A DNA stretch of 64,000 nt from Zygnema cylindricum. Taxonomy: Eukaryota; Streptophyta; Zygnematophyceae; Zygnematales; Zygnemataceae. Location of the stretch: NCBI GenBank assembly GCA_037447655.1, contig JBBHKE010002197.1, forward strand, positions 105,074 through 169,073. The letters run 5' to 3'. A model generated the notes under the pieces. It was given only the letters and a program-made list of their open reading frames with translations, ran no database searches and was not told the DNA's origin. The position numbers were made by a program, and so were the translations under genes. The first letter of the stretch is position 1; the number at the start of each line of letters is the position of its first letter. This document shows, piece after piece, positions 1 through 11,670 of this stretch.

Positions 1-660
1 TAAAGGTTTAGGGGAGAAGAAATATTTATTGGGAATTACAATAGAAAGTGATAGTGGAAAGAATTCCATGGGAGAGAGTGAGGGAAGTTCAGAAAATGTA
101 TTTATTGGGAATTAAAATAGAAAGTGATAGTGGAAAGAATTCCATGGGAGAGAGTGAGGGAAGTTCAGAAAATGGGGTAATTATCATGGATAAAAATATG
201 AGTACGGAAGATGTAGATCTTATGAGGAACTTAGTGGGGACTAGTGGTTTTTGGGAATATTTGGAGGTGGATGGATTTGACATCACTACTTGGTGTGATG
301 TCTCTTGTGAAGATGTGCCTGTAAAAGGGTTATCATCCGGGTATGTGTTGCAGGTTGGGGATGGGGCTGATTGTTGGAAATGCAAAATGGAAAGTAGATT
401 CTGGTTGGATGAAAAGGGGAGGAGGTGGATAAAATCTTTGATCGGATTTATGAAAAGTGGCATGCAAAATAAAATGTATGATCGACAAGATGATTTTTTT
501 TTTTTTGGTCATCTAATACACTTTCTTAAATATAAAAGTATTCGCTTAAAGCTTCAAGAAGGAAAAAGGAAAAAGGAAAGGAAAGTATATATATATATAT
601 ATATGTATTTGTTATTTTTGATGGGAGTTGAAAGTAAGTAGACTAGAAAATAAGGGGAGT
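1..660 (+). mobile_element. Ty1/copia 3' fragment (RT C-terminus / RNase H), decayed
   Basis: The translated segment contains a copia reverse-transcriptase tail (the motif around YLLGIKIES, equivalent to the usual KYILGI) and an RNase H-like stretch (DITTWCDVSCEDVPVKG, compare the copia WSDASY...SG motif). The intervening part that normally links them is deleted. A 76-77 bp segment (about 21-97 and 98-173) is tandemly duplicated inside the coding region. The fragment ends in a polypurine tract (about 646-659) followed by TG, the normal junction with a 3' LTR. It runs off the left edge of the window. A dead remnant; no intact protein is expected. Confidence 0.75.
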
Positions 661-935
661 GTTAAAATTTAACTTTTTCTAGGTCTAGAGATTGTAAAAT
701 AGAAGGAAAAAAGGGGACAATGACAGCCTGCCTCTAACTCTTTACTCAAGTCCCCACACTTGTCGCAGTCACTGAAGACTTGAAGAGGAGTTGGATCCAT
801 GGCTGCCTAGGCTGTCCAAAGAGGACAAAAGGCAAATCTTGATAGAGTTATCTAAAAGGTTTGACGGACCCAGGATTTAATCCGGGTACCTGCCGTCCCT
901 CGAACTAGCCGTTAGCTTTAACCAATAAGTCTAAA
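660..935 (+). repeat. copia 3' LTR with antisense tRNA-like 3' part
   Basis: It starts with TG directly after the polypurine tract at about 646-659. It aligns by eye with the LTR of the minus-strand copia at about 3800-4094: shared blocks are the polypurine junction, a TTTTCTAGGTCT block, a CAGTCACTGAA block and a CCATGGCT block. Near 860-930 the sequence reads, on the opposite strand, like a degenerate tRNA with A-box (GGTTAAAGCTAACGG) and B-box (GGATTAAATCC) features. The other LTR has the same arrangement at the same place. The 3' boundary is not defined. Confidence 0.55.
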
Positions 936-999
936 TCCAATGCTGGAGTATAATAGGATTGACAGATATTTAAATTTTTACACGTAGACTAGTTCGTAT

Positions 1000-3720
1000 A
1001 ACGGTAAATAGATACGTAATGCATAGATACAGTTTTGTATAGTACGGAGTACGATTTGATGTATATTATGAAACAGATACCGCGCATTTGTTTCGAACGC
1101 GAAACAAATATCGCGCGTGTATTTTCAACGGCTACAATTGTATCCGGTTTGATCGGACGGCCACGATAGGCGCCGCGATCACGGAATATGTACTTTTGGC
1201 GTTTTTCAGCCATCGCCACGTCATGTGACACGTGGCGCGACAATGTTGGATTGCGGCGACTCCGGAGATTGCGGGAACAAATCCGGCTATGACACATGTC
1301 GACATTTTTGCCATGTCGTACGATGGCCGTACAGAAAGTACACCGGTACTTGTACTTTTCTGTACGACACAGTAATTTGATTGGTGCCGTACTTCAGTAG
1401 ATAGAGTTTTAGAGGGGGAATAGGACTTAGAAAATTTTGGGTAGGTAGCTGCCTCTCCCAGAGAGCACCTTGTATAAATGGCAAACTTTGGCCAGCCATA
1501 ACTATCAATTTACTTGACCATTTTTAGTGATTCTTTTTGTTGCAGACTCAGGAGAGTCCAAGCTACACAGGGGTGTAGTCGGTCAGAGTTTTTGCCTGCC
1601 ATGGTGGCTGCATTTCTAATGGAAATTCAAAGTGGGTGAATGTATCCAAAACTCATATTCTAACTTTGCATTTTGTGGTGGAACTGAGCACACAGAAAGT
1701 CTTATTTCACAGGGGTGAATCTATAATGGGTTTGTGATTGTCAAGGGGTCAGTCATTTGGGTTTATATCAACTTGGAGTCGGCACTATCTAGATAAGCTT
1801 CTTTTGGATTTGCGATTTCTGTGGGCAATGGAGCACACAGAGTTTCACCCTCAACATTTGCCTCCCCACCTCCGTAGTAGTGTGTTTTCGTCTAGCGTCT
1901 TTAAAAGAGGGTATCAAAGCTTTAGATTATCCCATAACAACCCATTTTTTTTTCAACCAAGTTGTTGGTGAAGCGTTATTGGAGGACTTCTCGCACTATG
2001 AAGGCCTTCTTAAGCTTTTAGACTACCAAGCCGCTGTTGCCATATTGACTCGTTGTTTTGCTCAAAGTCTTTTTTACATCGCCCGAACATTACCACAAAC
2101 GCCTTCATTTTTTTCTTCCTTTAAAAGACTTAGACGACAAACTACACCACCTACTTAGGCACGACATTTTGGATTGGCTGGTAAGATTGTTTAATCGTCA
2201 ACGAGCTAGTCCCACTTTCCACCTGGGGTTTAAGGTTGATTCTTGTGGCTAAGGTTGCCCCGACAACATATTTGGGTAGTTGGGCTTCACTACCTCATAC
2301 TGTCACCTCTCTTTTTGTAGTTGATAGTGTAACTATTTTAGCATGAGTGGTCTTTAAAGGGAAGGAAAACCATTTTTTATTTCATGGGGCTCTTGTCTCA
2401 ACTTGTGCACAACTCCTGCCACACGCTCAAAATTATTTTCAACCTTTTCTATTTCACATTACCGACAAAATCCATGCCACAATAACTTCTTCGAAACTTT
2501 CTCAACATTTTACCAGTTTACGTCTACCTTCTATAAATTTGGGATTGCCTCAAGCTCCGCTTCTAAGGTGACAACATTGTGTTTACAACTAACTACCAGC
2601 TCAAAGGGGATTCAGTTAGTTCGTTGACTACATGGTGGAAAACGTAGTGTTAGCCCATGATTTGATTCGCGATACACTCGCTGCCTTTGGTGTCAAAGCA
2701 CGCTACACTTCAAAACAATACGTTTCTCATAAACCCCCGCCTCGCTTTTAGTTTAGTGGTTTTCGAAGTCCTCGAGTTGTTATGTCTAACAGTAATAGTG
2801 GGGCGAACTTGTTCGTAAATGGGTATTTAAGTGTTACGAATATAGAGTAATGAATTTGGTAGACGTCACGAAAAAATCTCACGATTTAGGGTACTTTCGC
2901 ATGCGCTAAAGTTACAATTATTTTATGTTGTTTTCCTTCATAACTTAGAAAAAAACAAGAAAATCTGCAGCCGAACCAAAAAAATGAAATTACCACCGTA
3001 CAAGTTGCGTTACCTTAAAACTTTATATGTACACTAGTTTGTCCTCTAGCGCGATAGTATTTGTCGTTTTGCGCATTTCGACCCATTTTCTGCAATTCCG
3101 TGTCCTCCATTGGACTACAGAATTTAGGAAGCCTCTAGGTAGTTTTATACTAACCCACTTTCAGCCACAACCACTGCTACCAAAGCAAACAAATTTACAA
3201 TCTGATTGCACCCCTGTGTAGTCGAGACTCCCGTGAATCTGTAGCAAAAACAATCATTGAAAACGGCCAACCGGCCGATCAGTTATCAGGTGGCAAAGAT
3301 GCCAATTTATACTAACTCTCAAAAGAGAGAGGTGACTGTCTAAAAAAAACTAAGTCCTACTTCCCTCTCACAACCCCTATCAACTACAGTACGATCCAAT
3401 CAAATAACTGTAAAGTACAGAAAGAAACTACGGCCGATGTCGTTTCTGTACGGCCTGTGTACGACAAGGCCATTGAGTGGACGAATGTCCACATGGTATT
3501 CGTCCGTATGTTCTTCAACATTCTCGTGACCAAATATTATCTCTCTACGTGGCGCCAGATCATGTCACGTCCAAAAACGCCAAAGTGACCATTCCGGGAT
3601 CTCGGCGGTGATATGTGTCGTTAGATAAAATCGACATTAAATGTTAGCCGTCGAAACAAATGTCCTATTCATTTGTTTCGTGCGTGATCACGTTCGCACT
3701 AAATATTAACTAGTTTTATG
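1000..3720. mobile_element. Large inverted-repeat (TIR) element with non-LTR relic inside
   Basis: About 1085-1740 and about 3020-3700 are inverted copies of each other. Matching landmarks include the direct and reverse-complement forms of the block around ACACAGGGGTGTAGTC (1577 area and 3210 area), the block around TTTGATTGGTGCCGTAC (1376 area and 3400 area), and the GAAACAAAT blocks near 1100 and 3660. The interior (about 1850-2760) is homologous to 14880-15730 and is a decayed retrotransposon coding segment. No transposase is recognisable. Exact termini and target duplication could not be fixed by eye. The arms of several hundred bases resemble a foldback or MULE-type element, but the family is not established. 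Confidence 0.5.
1850..2780 (+). pseudogene. Decayed non-LTR reverse-transcriptase C-terminal segment (copy 1)
   Basis: This stretch parallels 14880-15730 nearly line by line: the same block around CCTCAACATTTGCCTCCCC, the same block around GGGTATCAAAGCTTTAGATT, and the same end around CCTCGCTTTTAGTTTAGTGG. Reading frames are broken throughout. In the better preserved copy the frames give peptides like the C-terminal part of LINE-type polyproteins, so this is called a relic of the same family. It lies between the two arms of the 1000-3720 inverted repeat, so it was either captured by that element or was invaded by it. Confidence 0.4.
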
Positions 3721-3799
3721 TTCCTTCATTCATATGTTCGTTAATCGGATGAAAGATCATAATACAGTTTAAGTAATTATCACACATTTTATACTTTAA

Positions 3800-4094
3800 C
3801 GAACTCCTACGACAGACTGGTTAGAGCTGACGGCTACACCGCGCTCTGCTGGTCGGAGGTTCGAGTCCTGCCGGACTCAACCTTTTTGTTGAGAGTGACT
3901 TATGTCACTCTTTAGTCCTGCCTATGGAGCTGAGGAAGCCATGGCTCCACCACTCTCTCTCTCTCTTTCAGTGACTACAACAAATATGGGGGATAGAGGA
4001 AAGAGGTGGAGGCAGACTGCCTACGCTTTTCTTTTCTTTTTCTATTAAGCTATTCAGACCTAGAAAATACTCCATAAATCTAGTGATTTCAGCA
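3800..4094 (-). repeat. LTR of minus-strand copia, including tRNA-like segment
   Basis: On the minus strand the polypurine tract (about 4095-4106) is followed by TG at 4094, the expected start of a 3' LTR. The LTR contains a short (CT)n run near 3953-3968. It ends in a region that on the plus strand looks like a degenerate tRNA: an A-box-like GACTGGTTAGAGCTGA near 3815 and a good B box GGTTCGAGTCC near 3858-3868. Acceptor-stem pairing is poor, so this is not scored as a functional tRNA gene. Confidence 0.5.
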
Positions 4095-4277
4095 CTCCCC
4101 TTATTTTCTAGTCTAACTTTAACTTCTCTTTCAATCCACATTTTTCCCCACAATATTTTAACTAAGGAGAGGGCACAGGTTTGGTCATCATGCCAGCCAC
4201 CATTTCTTCATCAGACCTATAAACAAGATTCACAATTTTGTTTTCAACTTTTTCCCTCACGAAGCTCAATCGTATGT

Positions 4278-4742
4278 CTAAATGCTTTGCTTTAAAATGA
4301 TGTTTTGGATTGGATGCAATTGCAATAGCAGCCTGATTATCACAAAGACTTCATGCACTCCCTCTTTTATATATCCCAGTTCTTGCAACAAGGACTTGAC
4401 CCACATTAACTTTTTCATAGCAAAACAACAGGCCATATACTCAGCCTCTATAGTAAAGTGAGCAAACACCTTTTGTTGCTTGTTGCTCCAACAGCAAGCA
4501 CCTCTCCCCATATACAACACCTACCCAAAAGTGCATCTTCTCATTCATGCATCTTCATAACTGGAATCACTCCAAGTAGTGATATCAGTGTGCTCCCCTC
4601 CCAAATGCAACCATAACTCTCTGGTTCCCACTTGATATCTCATGACTTTCTTGGGTGCCTCGCTGTCTCTCTTCCTGGGACCATTAAGACTCCTACTGAG
4701 TACTCCAACTATTGCCGCTATGTCTGGCATGGTACTGTTCAT
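4278..4742 (-). pseudogene. copia RNase H segment
   Basis: Two broken reading frames carry the RNase H signature: MPDIAAIVGVLSRSL, then TTWSDSSYEDA (copia WSDAD/SDASYAD position), and further on a frame with IEAEYMACCFAMKKLMWV, the conserved AEY...A..E..WL block of copia RNase H. A frameshift separates the two halves near 4530. This is the last domain of the element and lies directly upstream of its polypurine tract. Confidence 0.75.
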
Positions 4743-4745
4743 AAA

Positions 4746-5532
4746 CTATATTAGACTTCCTACAACGTGCTTGTAGGGGATAGACTTCATAAACTCTCTC
4801 TCTTCTAGACTTATTTGATCATCTAAGATTATCACTCCTCCTTCTACACTTCCATCATTTACTTTCTTCAAGTCCATGGGAGTGGTACAACTGTTTGCCT
4901 TTTCCATCTGGAATTTCTCAAGCATATTACCTATTGCTTCTTTCTGAGTAAGTCTAATGATCCTTTCCCCCCTATCTCTTTCCATTTGAATCCCAAAATA
5001 TATTTTGCCTCCCCTAAATCCTTCTTATCAAATCTGCTTCTAAGATCTTTCTTTAACTTATTGATCTTTTCCAAAGACTTACTTAACACCAGCAGATCAT
5101 CCACATAAATTGCAATAAAAATCACACCATTCTCATCTTGAAACATATAGATAGGATTGTCAGAGCTGATCCGGATATATCCCACACCGGTGAGAAACTC
5201 ATCTAGTTCTTATTCCATTGTCGCGGAGCCTGCTTCAGTCCATATAATGACTTTCTGAGCCTGCAGACTTTTCTCTCTTCTCCATCCTCTACTAACTCTT
5301 CTGGTTGCCGCATGAAAAAATCTTCCTCTAATTCACCATTGAGAAAGGCGGTCTTAATATCCATCTGGTGTATTTCCATGTCTTCGTCTGCCGCTAGACC
5401 GAGGAGAATCCTTACTGATGGGAACCGAACAACAGGAGCAAAAGTCTCCTCATAGTCAATCCCCTCGTTTTGGGTGAACCCTTTTGCTACCAACCACCCT
5501 TTATATATTTCAATGGTATTATCTGGGTTCAA
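4746..5532 (-). pseudogene. copia reverse transcriptase, frameshifted
   Basis: Three overlapping frames make up the RT. The first (5532-5203) holds GWLVAKGFTQNEGIDYEETFAPVV split by normal spacing, then HQMDIKTAFLNGEL and SLYGLKQAPRQWN, diagnostic copia RT blocks. The second (5185-4931) carries the catalytic IYVDDLLV motif and DLGEAKYILG. The third (4985-4746) is the RT C-terminus. The YVDD active site is intact, but the frame is interrupted at about 5200 and 4950, so no continuous enzyme can be made. Confidence 0.85.
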
Positions 5533-6358
5533 TTATAATTGAAACACCCATTAATACCCAATCGGCTTTCTATCTGGAGAATCTGCTAGTTCCCAAATGT
5601 TTGCTTCCATGATGGAGGCCATCTCAACATTTATGGCTCTAATCCATTTGTCTTTCTCCGGACTATTAGTGCCTCTGAGTAAGACTAAGGCTCATCTGGG
5701 TGAGATATCTTAGTTATCTTATGAGCGGTCTATTTCTCCTATATCCTTTTGCTGCTCATTCTCCCTCCCTCAAACTCCAAGGCTCGAATGGAAGGAAGTC
5801 TTGGATTTCTCCTTACTATCTCATCGGCTCCCCTTTCTATCAAACCCGGTTCCGGTTTCTCCTCTTGTGTCTTTTAGAAGTACATAGGAATATATGAGGT
5901 TTCCAATGGATCTCCTGTATCTTGGATCTCCCCTAAATCTACAATCAATGTTTCACTCATATCCTTTTCGGAAAAGACCGAGTTCTCCTCACTTTCGGAC
6001 TCAAATCTGATTCTTATCTTCTAGGTATATTTGAAGGGGTCAAATGACTTTCCTTCATCCATGACAACTAGGTGTTTAACTAGAATGATATCTTTCTTTG
6101 CTACGTCATAGACTTTATATCCCTTGACATCCTCATCATATCCAACAAAGTAACTAGGTTTTCCCTTAGCATCTAGTTTCCACTTTTTCCTATATGTGTC
6201 AAGACTGTAAACTTGGCTACCGAATACTTTAAGGTGAGAGATATCTGGTTTCCTTCTAACCTATCTCTCATAAGGTGTCATTCCTTTTACGGCTGAGGAT
6301 AGGACTCTATTCTGAATGTAGTTGGCACATTTCATGGCTTTTGCCCAAAATCTCTTTC

Positions 6359-6676
6359 CTATTTTCTTGTCGGCCAACATATGCATACACTATCTCCTAG
6401 TGTTCGGTTCAACCTCTCAGCTACCCCATTTTGTTTCGGGTTATATGTTACAGTTTTCTGGTGCTGAACTCCCCGATCTCTGAAGTATTCCTCAAACTGG
6501 TTAGAGGTATTTTCCTCCCCATTATCACTCCTTATTCTCTTAATGGGGGTTCCATGCAACTGCTCACTCCAAGCTTTATATTCTTTGAAGTAAGTTGGTG
6601 TTTCAGACTTTGTTTTTAGGTAGTAGACTCTAGAGTATCTAGACCAGTCATCAGTTATTGACAACATAAACCTCAT
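6359..6676 (-). pseudogene. copia integrase core (DDE) segment
   Basis: The translated segment shows the integrase catalytic core: ITDDWSRYSRVYYL (first Asp), RIRSDNGEE (second Asp) and QNGVAERLNRTL (Glu of the DDE triad). Spacing fits retroviral-type integrases of the copia class. The triad is preserved in this frame, but the upstream zinc-binding region and the downstream C-terminus are in other frames. Confidence 0.85.
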
Positions 6677-6740
6677 CCCTTTGACCGAAGGTACTTTTGC
6701 AGGTCCCTAGATATCTTTGTGGACCAAATCTAGTACTTTC

Positions 6741-7532
6741 TCAACCCCTATATGTGGCGGCTTTGGGAAAAGGAAGTTTGTGAGCCTTACCTTGAGCACA
6801 GCCACTATAATCATCCACCATTTCATTATGCCCAAATTGAATGCCTTCTACTACACCATGTTTATTCATTTCCCTTAGCCTGTCAAAATGCACATGCCCC
6901 AACCGCTTATGCCAAATCATCAACTTTGGAACACCAACATAGTGAGCATTCTTCTTTTCATTACTCAAGTTAAGCCTAAACATTCCTTCGCTACCCTTAT
7001 CTGCCGTGAAGTAGACTTCATCTCCATACTTAGCTATAAAGACTCCATTTCTAGTAAAGGTATCAAACTCTTTGTCATCTAACACAGTCGTAGAGACAAG
7101 ATTTTTACTCAGGTGAGGAATGTAGAGTACATATGAGAAGGTGAGTATAGAAGTCTTACACTCCACTAAGACTTTCATGTCTACCGCCCTCACTAGATCT
7201 GTAGTAAGCACTCTCCTATCCCCATATTGTATCTCTATTGTAAGGATCTTTCTTAGCTTAGTAAAGAGATGCTTATCACAACACATATGCATGGACACTT
7301 CTGAGTTGATGATCAATCCTTCCCGTGAATCTTCCCGAATTGCTCCGAGAGCACACGTCTGTTTTGTAGGGATCTCCTTCTCCTCTAGACTCTTGTCAAG
7401 ATGAAGCTCCCCATCCTCCTCCTCAGAGGACTCGTCCTTGGTCTCTCCTTTCACTTTTGTGACCACAAGTGTCTTCTTCTTCCCTCCGGAAGAACCCCCT
7501 CCACGGTTCTCTTGGAGCCTCAGCTCGGACAC
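6741..7532 (-). pseudogene. copia protease remnant and GAG-pre-integrase domain
   Basis: The 263-codon open segment begins with a basic, glycine-rich linker after the Gag knuckle. It passes through a protease-like block where the usual DSGAS is replaced by NSEVS, losing the catalytic aspartate. It ends with the GAG-pre-integrase signature LIWHKRLGHVHFDRL and a Cys pair. Protease inactivation is visible directly. The open frame is long for a relic, which suggests that the element is not very old. Confidence 0.75.
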
Positions 7533-7539
7533 CTTGACA

Positions 7540-8323
7540 CAATCCGCTATAAAGTGTCCCTGCTTTTTGCAAAAGTGAGAAAAACCCTTTCGAGGCCTCA
7601 GTCCTCTGGAGTGATCTCTCTCTCCTTTGTACGGTTTCTTTGGATCCTTCCCCCATCAGTTTCCTCCTATAGCTAGAGCTTGAATGCTCTTTCCCCCTCT
7701 CTTGATCTCAATTATGTTCTCCTCACAAGTATTATCAAGACCAGTGTGTTCCAGTTCCATGAACTGTTAGTCATTTCTTGAACTCGTTACACTACGTTTT
7801 CATACTCGTCGGGTAACTTCATGATGAGAGTGTTAACTTTCATCTTCATTTTACCAGTCCACCTGGCACTCTCCATCTCCATATACAAACAAGAGAGATC
7901 ATTACAATAATCTTACATCTTTACCCCTTTGTAAGTATAATTCCCTAACTATTGTTCGGCCAATGGGAGCTCTTGAATAGTACCAGCTCTATAGATTTCC
8001 ACCAAACTCACCCACAACTCCTCGGCCTTGTAAATGTGAAGATGTGGGGTTGCCAAAGCCCGAGTGAGGTGTCTAAGAATGAAGTTTTTGGTAGCCATGT
8101 TGATGTCTTCCCACGTTTCGGTATCGTTCTCCGCGGTCTTCACGGCCGCCGCTCCGGGTGCTGTGGTAATTGGAGCAATAGGAGTGAAAGACGTCTCCTT
8201 CTCTTTCCCTTTTTTGGACACACTCCTGTCCCTATCATCTGCTTTGTCTGCCGCACCAGATGCTGCTGCAAAAAACCTTATTCTACCAAACCATGGTGGA
8301 GTTCCTTGAGGTGGGTGTTTCAC
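7540..8323 (-). pseudogene. copia Gag segment with damaged zinc knuckle
   Basis: The N-terminal part (8323-7949) has the copia Gag pattern TWEDINMATKNFILRHL ... KAEELWVSLVEIYR, equivalent to the W..ND..A...I...L...I..A.. A.E.W..L...Y of UBN2-type Gag. About 7555-7600 encodes CKKQGHFIADC, the last three ligands of a CCHC knuckle; the first cysteine position reads Ser. The region between is frameshifted. Confidence 0.65.
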
Positions 8324-8439
8324 TTGTCCACTGACAATACCCCTGTATCGTTTTTCTCACAAAGCCGCTATCATCACGGCTTCCCAATAGATGAACCCAT
8401 ATCCATTGAAGGTGGTCACCCTAGAGGATGGGCCCATAA

Positions 8440-8900
8440 CCTGCAACTTTGTGTCCTCCATTGTACTACAAAATTCAGCAAGCCTATAGGTAGTTTTTAA
8501 TTAGCCCACTTTTAGCCAAAACCATTGCAACCAAAGCAGAAAAATTGACAATTTGATTGCACCCCTGTGTAGTCTGGACTCGTTTGAATCTGTAGCAAAA
8601 AAAATCACTCAAAACGACCAACCAGCCGATAAGTTATGAGGTGGCAAAGATGCCAATTTATATAAACTCTCAATAAAAAGAGGTGACTGTCTAAAAAAAG
8701 CTAAGTCCTACTTCCTTCTCACAACCCCTATCTACTACAGTACGATCCAATCAAATAAATGTAAAGTACAGAAAGGTACTACGGCCGATGTCTTTTCTGT
8801 AGGGCATGTGTACGACAAGGCCATTGAGTGGACGCGTATCCACATGGTACTCGTACGTATGTTTTTTCGAAATTCTAGTGACCAAATAATATCTCTCCTC
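8440..8900 (-). repeat. Additional copy of the 1000-3720 arm repeat
   Basis: This block matches 3090-3540 in the same orientation: shared landmarks include the block around TGTCCTCCATTG, the block around GATTGCACCCCTGTGTAGTC and the block around GTACGACAAGGCCATTGAGT. It is the reverse complement of the left arm at 1320-1700. It lies immediately beyond the Gag end of the minus-strand copia, so the copia is bracketed by two same-orientation copies of this repeat. Confidence 0.65.
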
Positions 8901-9940
8901 TGTTGTTCTATGACAACTGGTGCAAGTGCTGCTGCAACAATAGTTGTAGAAGTAGACATAGTTAAGCAGAAGCTAACCAGAAATCTCCTCACACACTGAC
9001 CTTTATCACACTGTAAAAACCAACTGAAAGGTCAAATTAACTCAGAATTCATCATACAAGATAATCACCATACACACTGTAAACTCCCAAAGTTACAAAC
9101 AAATTGACTTAGTTAACCATAAGATATGAGACCTGCAAGTTTCCTTAAAACTGCCTTTTAGATTCCCAATATCCCAAAACTGAATACAAAATAATTCTAA
9201 GTCCTAAAACTTTATGCACTGAGTGAGTACCTATTGCTCACTCACCAATCAGATGATTGCATCTAGAATAGTGGTACTGTACTGTAGTACGACAAGGTAC
9301 GCTAAGGTACTTACAAAAACCTAATTGCAACTAGCCTATAAACTAAACAGTGAAACATTATTTCATAATGCACTACGCTACACATAAATGTTTCGTCAGG
9401 TTTTCGTAACCTGGAGCCGTACTCATAATGTTGCTTGTTGAGTCACAAAGTGTATAATATGTCCAACCTGCTGTTGGAAACTTGTACGAATATCTAGACT
9501 GCATACGGTGCATCTCGTCACTTGTGGTCCCCACTCAAATCTCAATCGTCAGCCTGATAGAGATCGACGTTCGATGTTTACTCTTCACAATTGTGTTCCC
9601 ATATGTCCAGTTCATTTCCCGTCCACCCGATTTGCCGAAGTCACTCATTCGATTGACGCCATGTGTCCGGGTCCATTCCGTATTTTCTGCGTTTGTTTGA
9701 AATGTCGACGTGTGTCTCATAAGACTATACACAATACTCTTAGAGTAATACTTTACTGTCACACTATTCAAGGTAAGTATTACATCTAACATTCCCAAAA
9801 ATATTCTAAGTGTTATTTCTCCCCTCACAGTTCTATCTACTAAGGATAATTTTTTTAAAAACAACACTTCCGTACAACTTTAGACTCAGTTACTTGTAAG
9901 TCGGACAGCCTGTCTGCAAAATTGTAATGTAGGTGCAAGT
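8900..9940. other. Intergenic, no gene recognised
   Basis: AT-rich sequence with short overlapping frames on both strands, none resembling a known protein. Near 9830-9860 on the minus strand a purine run (GTGAGGGGAG) and a later TGTTAGATG could mark the 3' LTR junction of the copia fragment at 9940-11650, but I could not confirm an LTR pair. Confidence 0.4.
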
Positions 9941-11650
9941 AGAGCTTTAGTTAGCATGTCTGCAACCATGTTTTAATCAGGTAAATAACACAATTTAATG
10001 ACCTTTGCCAGCACTTTTTCCCGAACAAAATGCAGTCTCACATCCATGTGTTTACTCTTAAAGTGGTGGCTGGGATTGGAGGCGATGGCAATAGCTGCCT
10101 AGTTGTCACACCAGATGACTTGAGGACCAGTTCCTGCAAAAGTCCCTTTACCCATAGGAGTTCTTTGAGGGCATAACTTGTTGCCATGTATTCTCACTCC
10201 ATAGTTGATTAGGTGGTGACCTTCTGAAGTTTGCTGCTCCAGCAGCAGGTTCCGTTTCCAATGTAAAAGACAAAACCATTAGTTCATTTCCTGCTGGGCA
10301 TATCGCCATAGCTTGCGTCGCTCCAAGTCTGCAATTTGACTTCTCCTCCTCCAAGGACAAGTTTGAGATTCCGGGTCCCTGCTAGATACCTCAGAACCCT
10401 CTTTGCAGCTTCCGAGTCTGACCTTTTCGGATTGTGCAGACTCCTACTCAGAGCTCCAACAGCAGCTGCCACATCCGGCCTCGTGCAGTTGATAAAATAG
10501 ATGAGACTGCCAACTACTTGTCTATATGGTTTTGAGGCCATGAATTCTTCCTCCCTTGGCTCTTGACTATCATCAAGTAGAATGCCAGAATCTGAATCAA
10601 CTCCCTCTAACTTCTGTCTGTATTCCATAAGAGTTACACACCCTTTAGCTTCTTTCATATCAAATTTTTCAAGCATGCAACCTATAGCCTCCTTTTGAGT
10701 TAGCATGACCTGTCTCTTATTTCTATTTCTCTCTTCTTGTATCCCTAAGATGTATTTGGCCTCGCCGAGGTCTTTCATCTCAAATTTGGACTTCAAGGCT
10801 TTTTTGATACGATTTATTTCATCCATAGATTTGCTGATTACAACAAATCATCTACATACACAGAAATACACAGTACACCATCCTCCCCTTGCAAAACATA
10901 CACAGAGTGATCTGAACTGATCCTCTTAAAGCCTAATTTGGTGAGGAACTCATCTAATTTTAGGTTCCATTGTCTACGGGCCTGTTTCAACCCATACAAG
11001 GATTTCATTAGTTTGCATACTAGTTTTTCCTTTCTTTTTTCTACATACATCTCTGGTTGCTGCATATAAATAGTTTCTTTCAACTCTCCATGAAGGAAAG
11101 TTGTCTTTACATCCATTTGATGCACTTCCATATTTTCAATTGCTGCTAGAATCCTGACAGTAGGAAACCTTACCACTAGAGAGAAGGTCTCTTCAAAGGC
11201 GATTCCTTCTTTCTGATTGTAACCTTTGGCCACCAGTCTGGCCTGGTAACTCTTAATGGTGCCATCCGGGTTTAACTTTAGTTTGAATACCCATTTGTTG
11301 CCGACGGCTTTCCGACCCGGAGGGAGATCAACCAGCTCCCATGTTTGAGCTTGCATGATAGACTTTATTTTGTCGTTTGCCGCCTCTATCCAGTGATTTC
11401 TTTCAGGTGAGGAGAAGGCTTCTCGGATAGTGTGAGGTTCTCCCGAATTAGCAGAATAAGCAAAGTGGGAACTTGACTGAAGGCGGTTGCTAGATCTCCT
11501 TCCCCCCGGAAATTCAGAGGCGGAGACTGAAGGATGTCTCGCATTCCTAGTTGGTCTGGTCACCCGTTCTGTTTGGTCTTCGAGCTGTTTTGTTTGCTCC
11601 ATCTGAGTTGTAAGAGGCACTTGAAGAAAATTGTTCTGCAATCGAGTGTT
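9940..11650 (-). mobile_element. Truncated Ty1/copia: RT and RNase H only
   Basis: On the minus strand 11641-10838 encodes an RT N-terminal half (NKWVFKLKLNPDGTIKSY, YQARLVAKGYNQKEGI, HQMDVKTTFLHGEL, SLYGLKQARRQWN and CISVYVDDLL). 10826-10284 continues with DLGEAKYILGI, SRSLHNPKRSDSEAAKRVLR and TWSDASYGDMP (RNase H). A frameshift falls between the two at about 10830. The rest of RNase H (about 10000-10250) is in further frames. Integrase, protease and Gag are absent: upstream of 11650 the sequence changes abruptly into a different repeat. The catalytic YVDD is intact. It differs from the 4100-8340 copy, so the two represent separate copia families. Confidence 0.85.
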
Positions 11651-11670
11651 GAACTGCTGGAAAATATACT

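Larger units (their letters stand above)
4100..8340 (-). mobile_element. Ty1/copia retrotransposon, near full length, many frameshifts
   Basis: Read right to left on the minus strand the domains come in copia order: Gag (about 8323-7949), CCHC knuckle remnant (about 7600), protease and GAG-pre-integrase (7532-6741), integrase core (6676-6359), reverse transcriptase (5532-4931) and RNase H (4742-4278), then polypurine tract and LTR. This order, integrase before RT, distinguishes copia from Ty3/gypsy. The frame is broken in at least six places. No 5' LTR is visible upstream of Gag: repeat sequence of the 1000-3720 family begins at about 8440. It is therefore non-autonomous and 5' truncated or rearranged. 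Confidence 0.85.

Noticed and set aside
3800-3880. Plus-strand tRNA gene
   Set aside because: B box is good but acceptor stem does not pair and the anticodon arm is unclear; the sequence belongs to a repeated LTR module.
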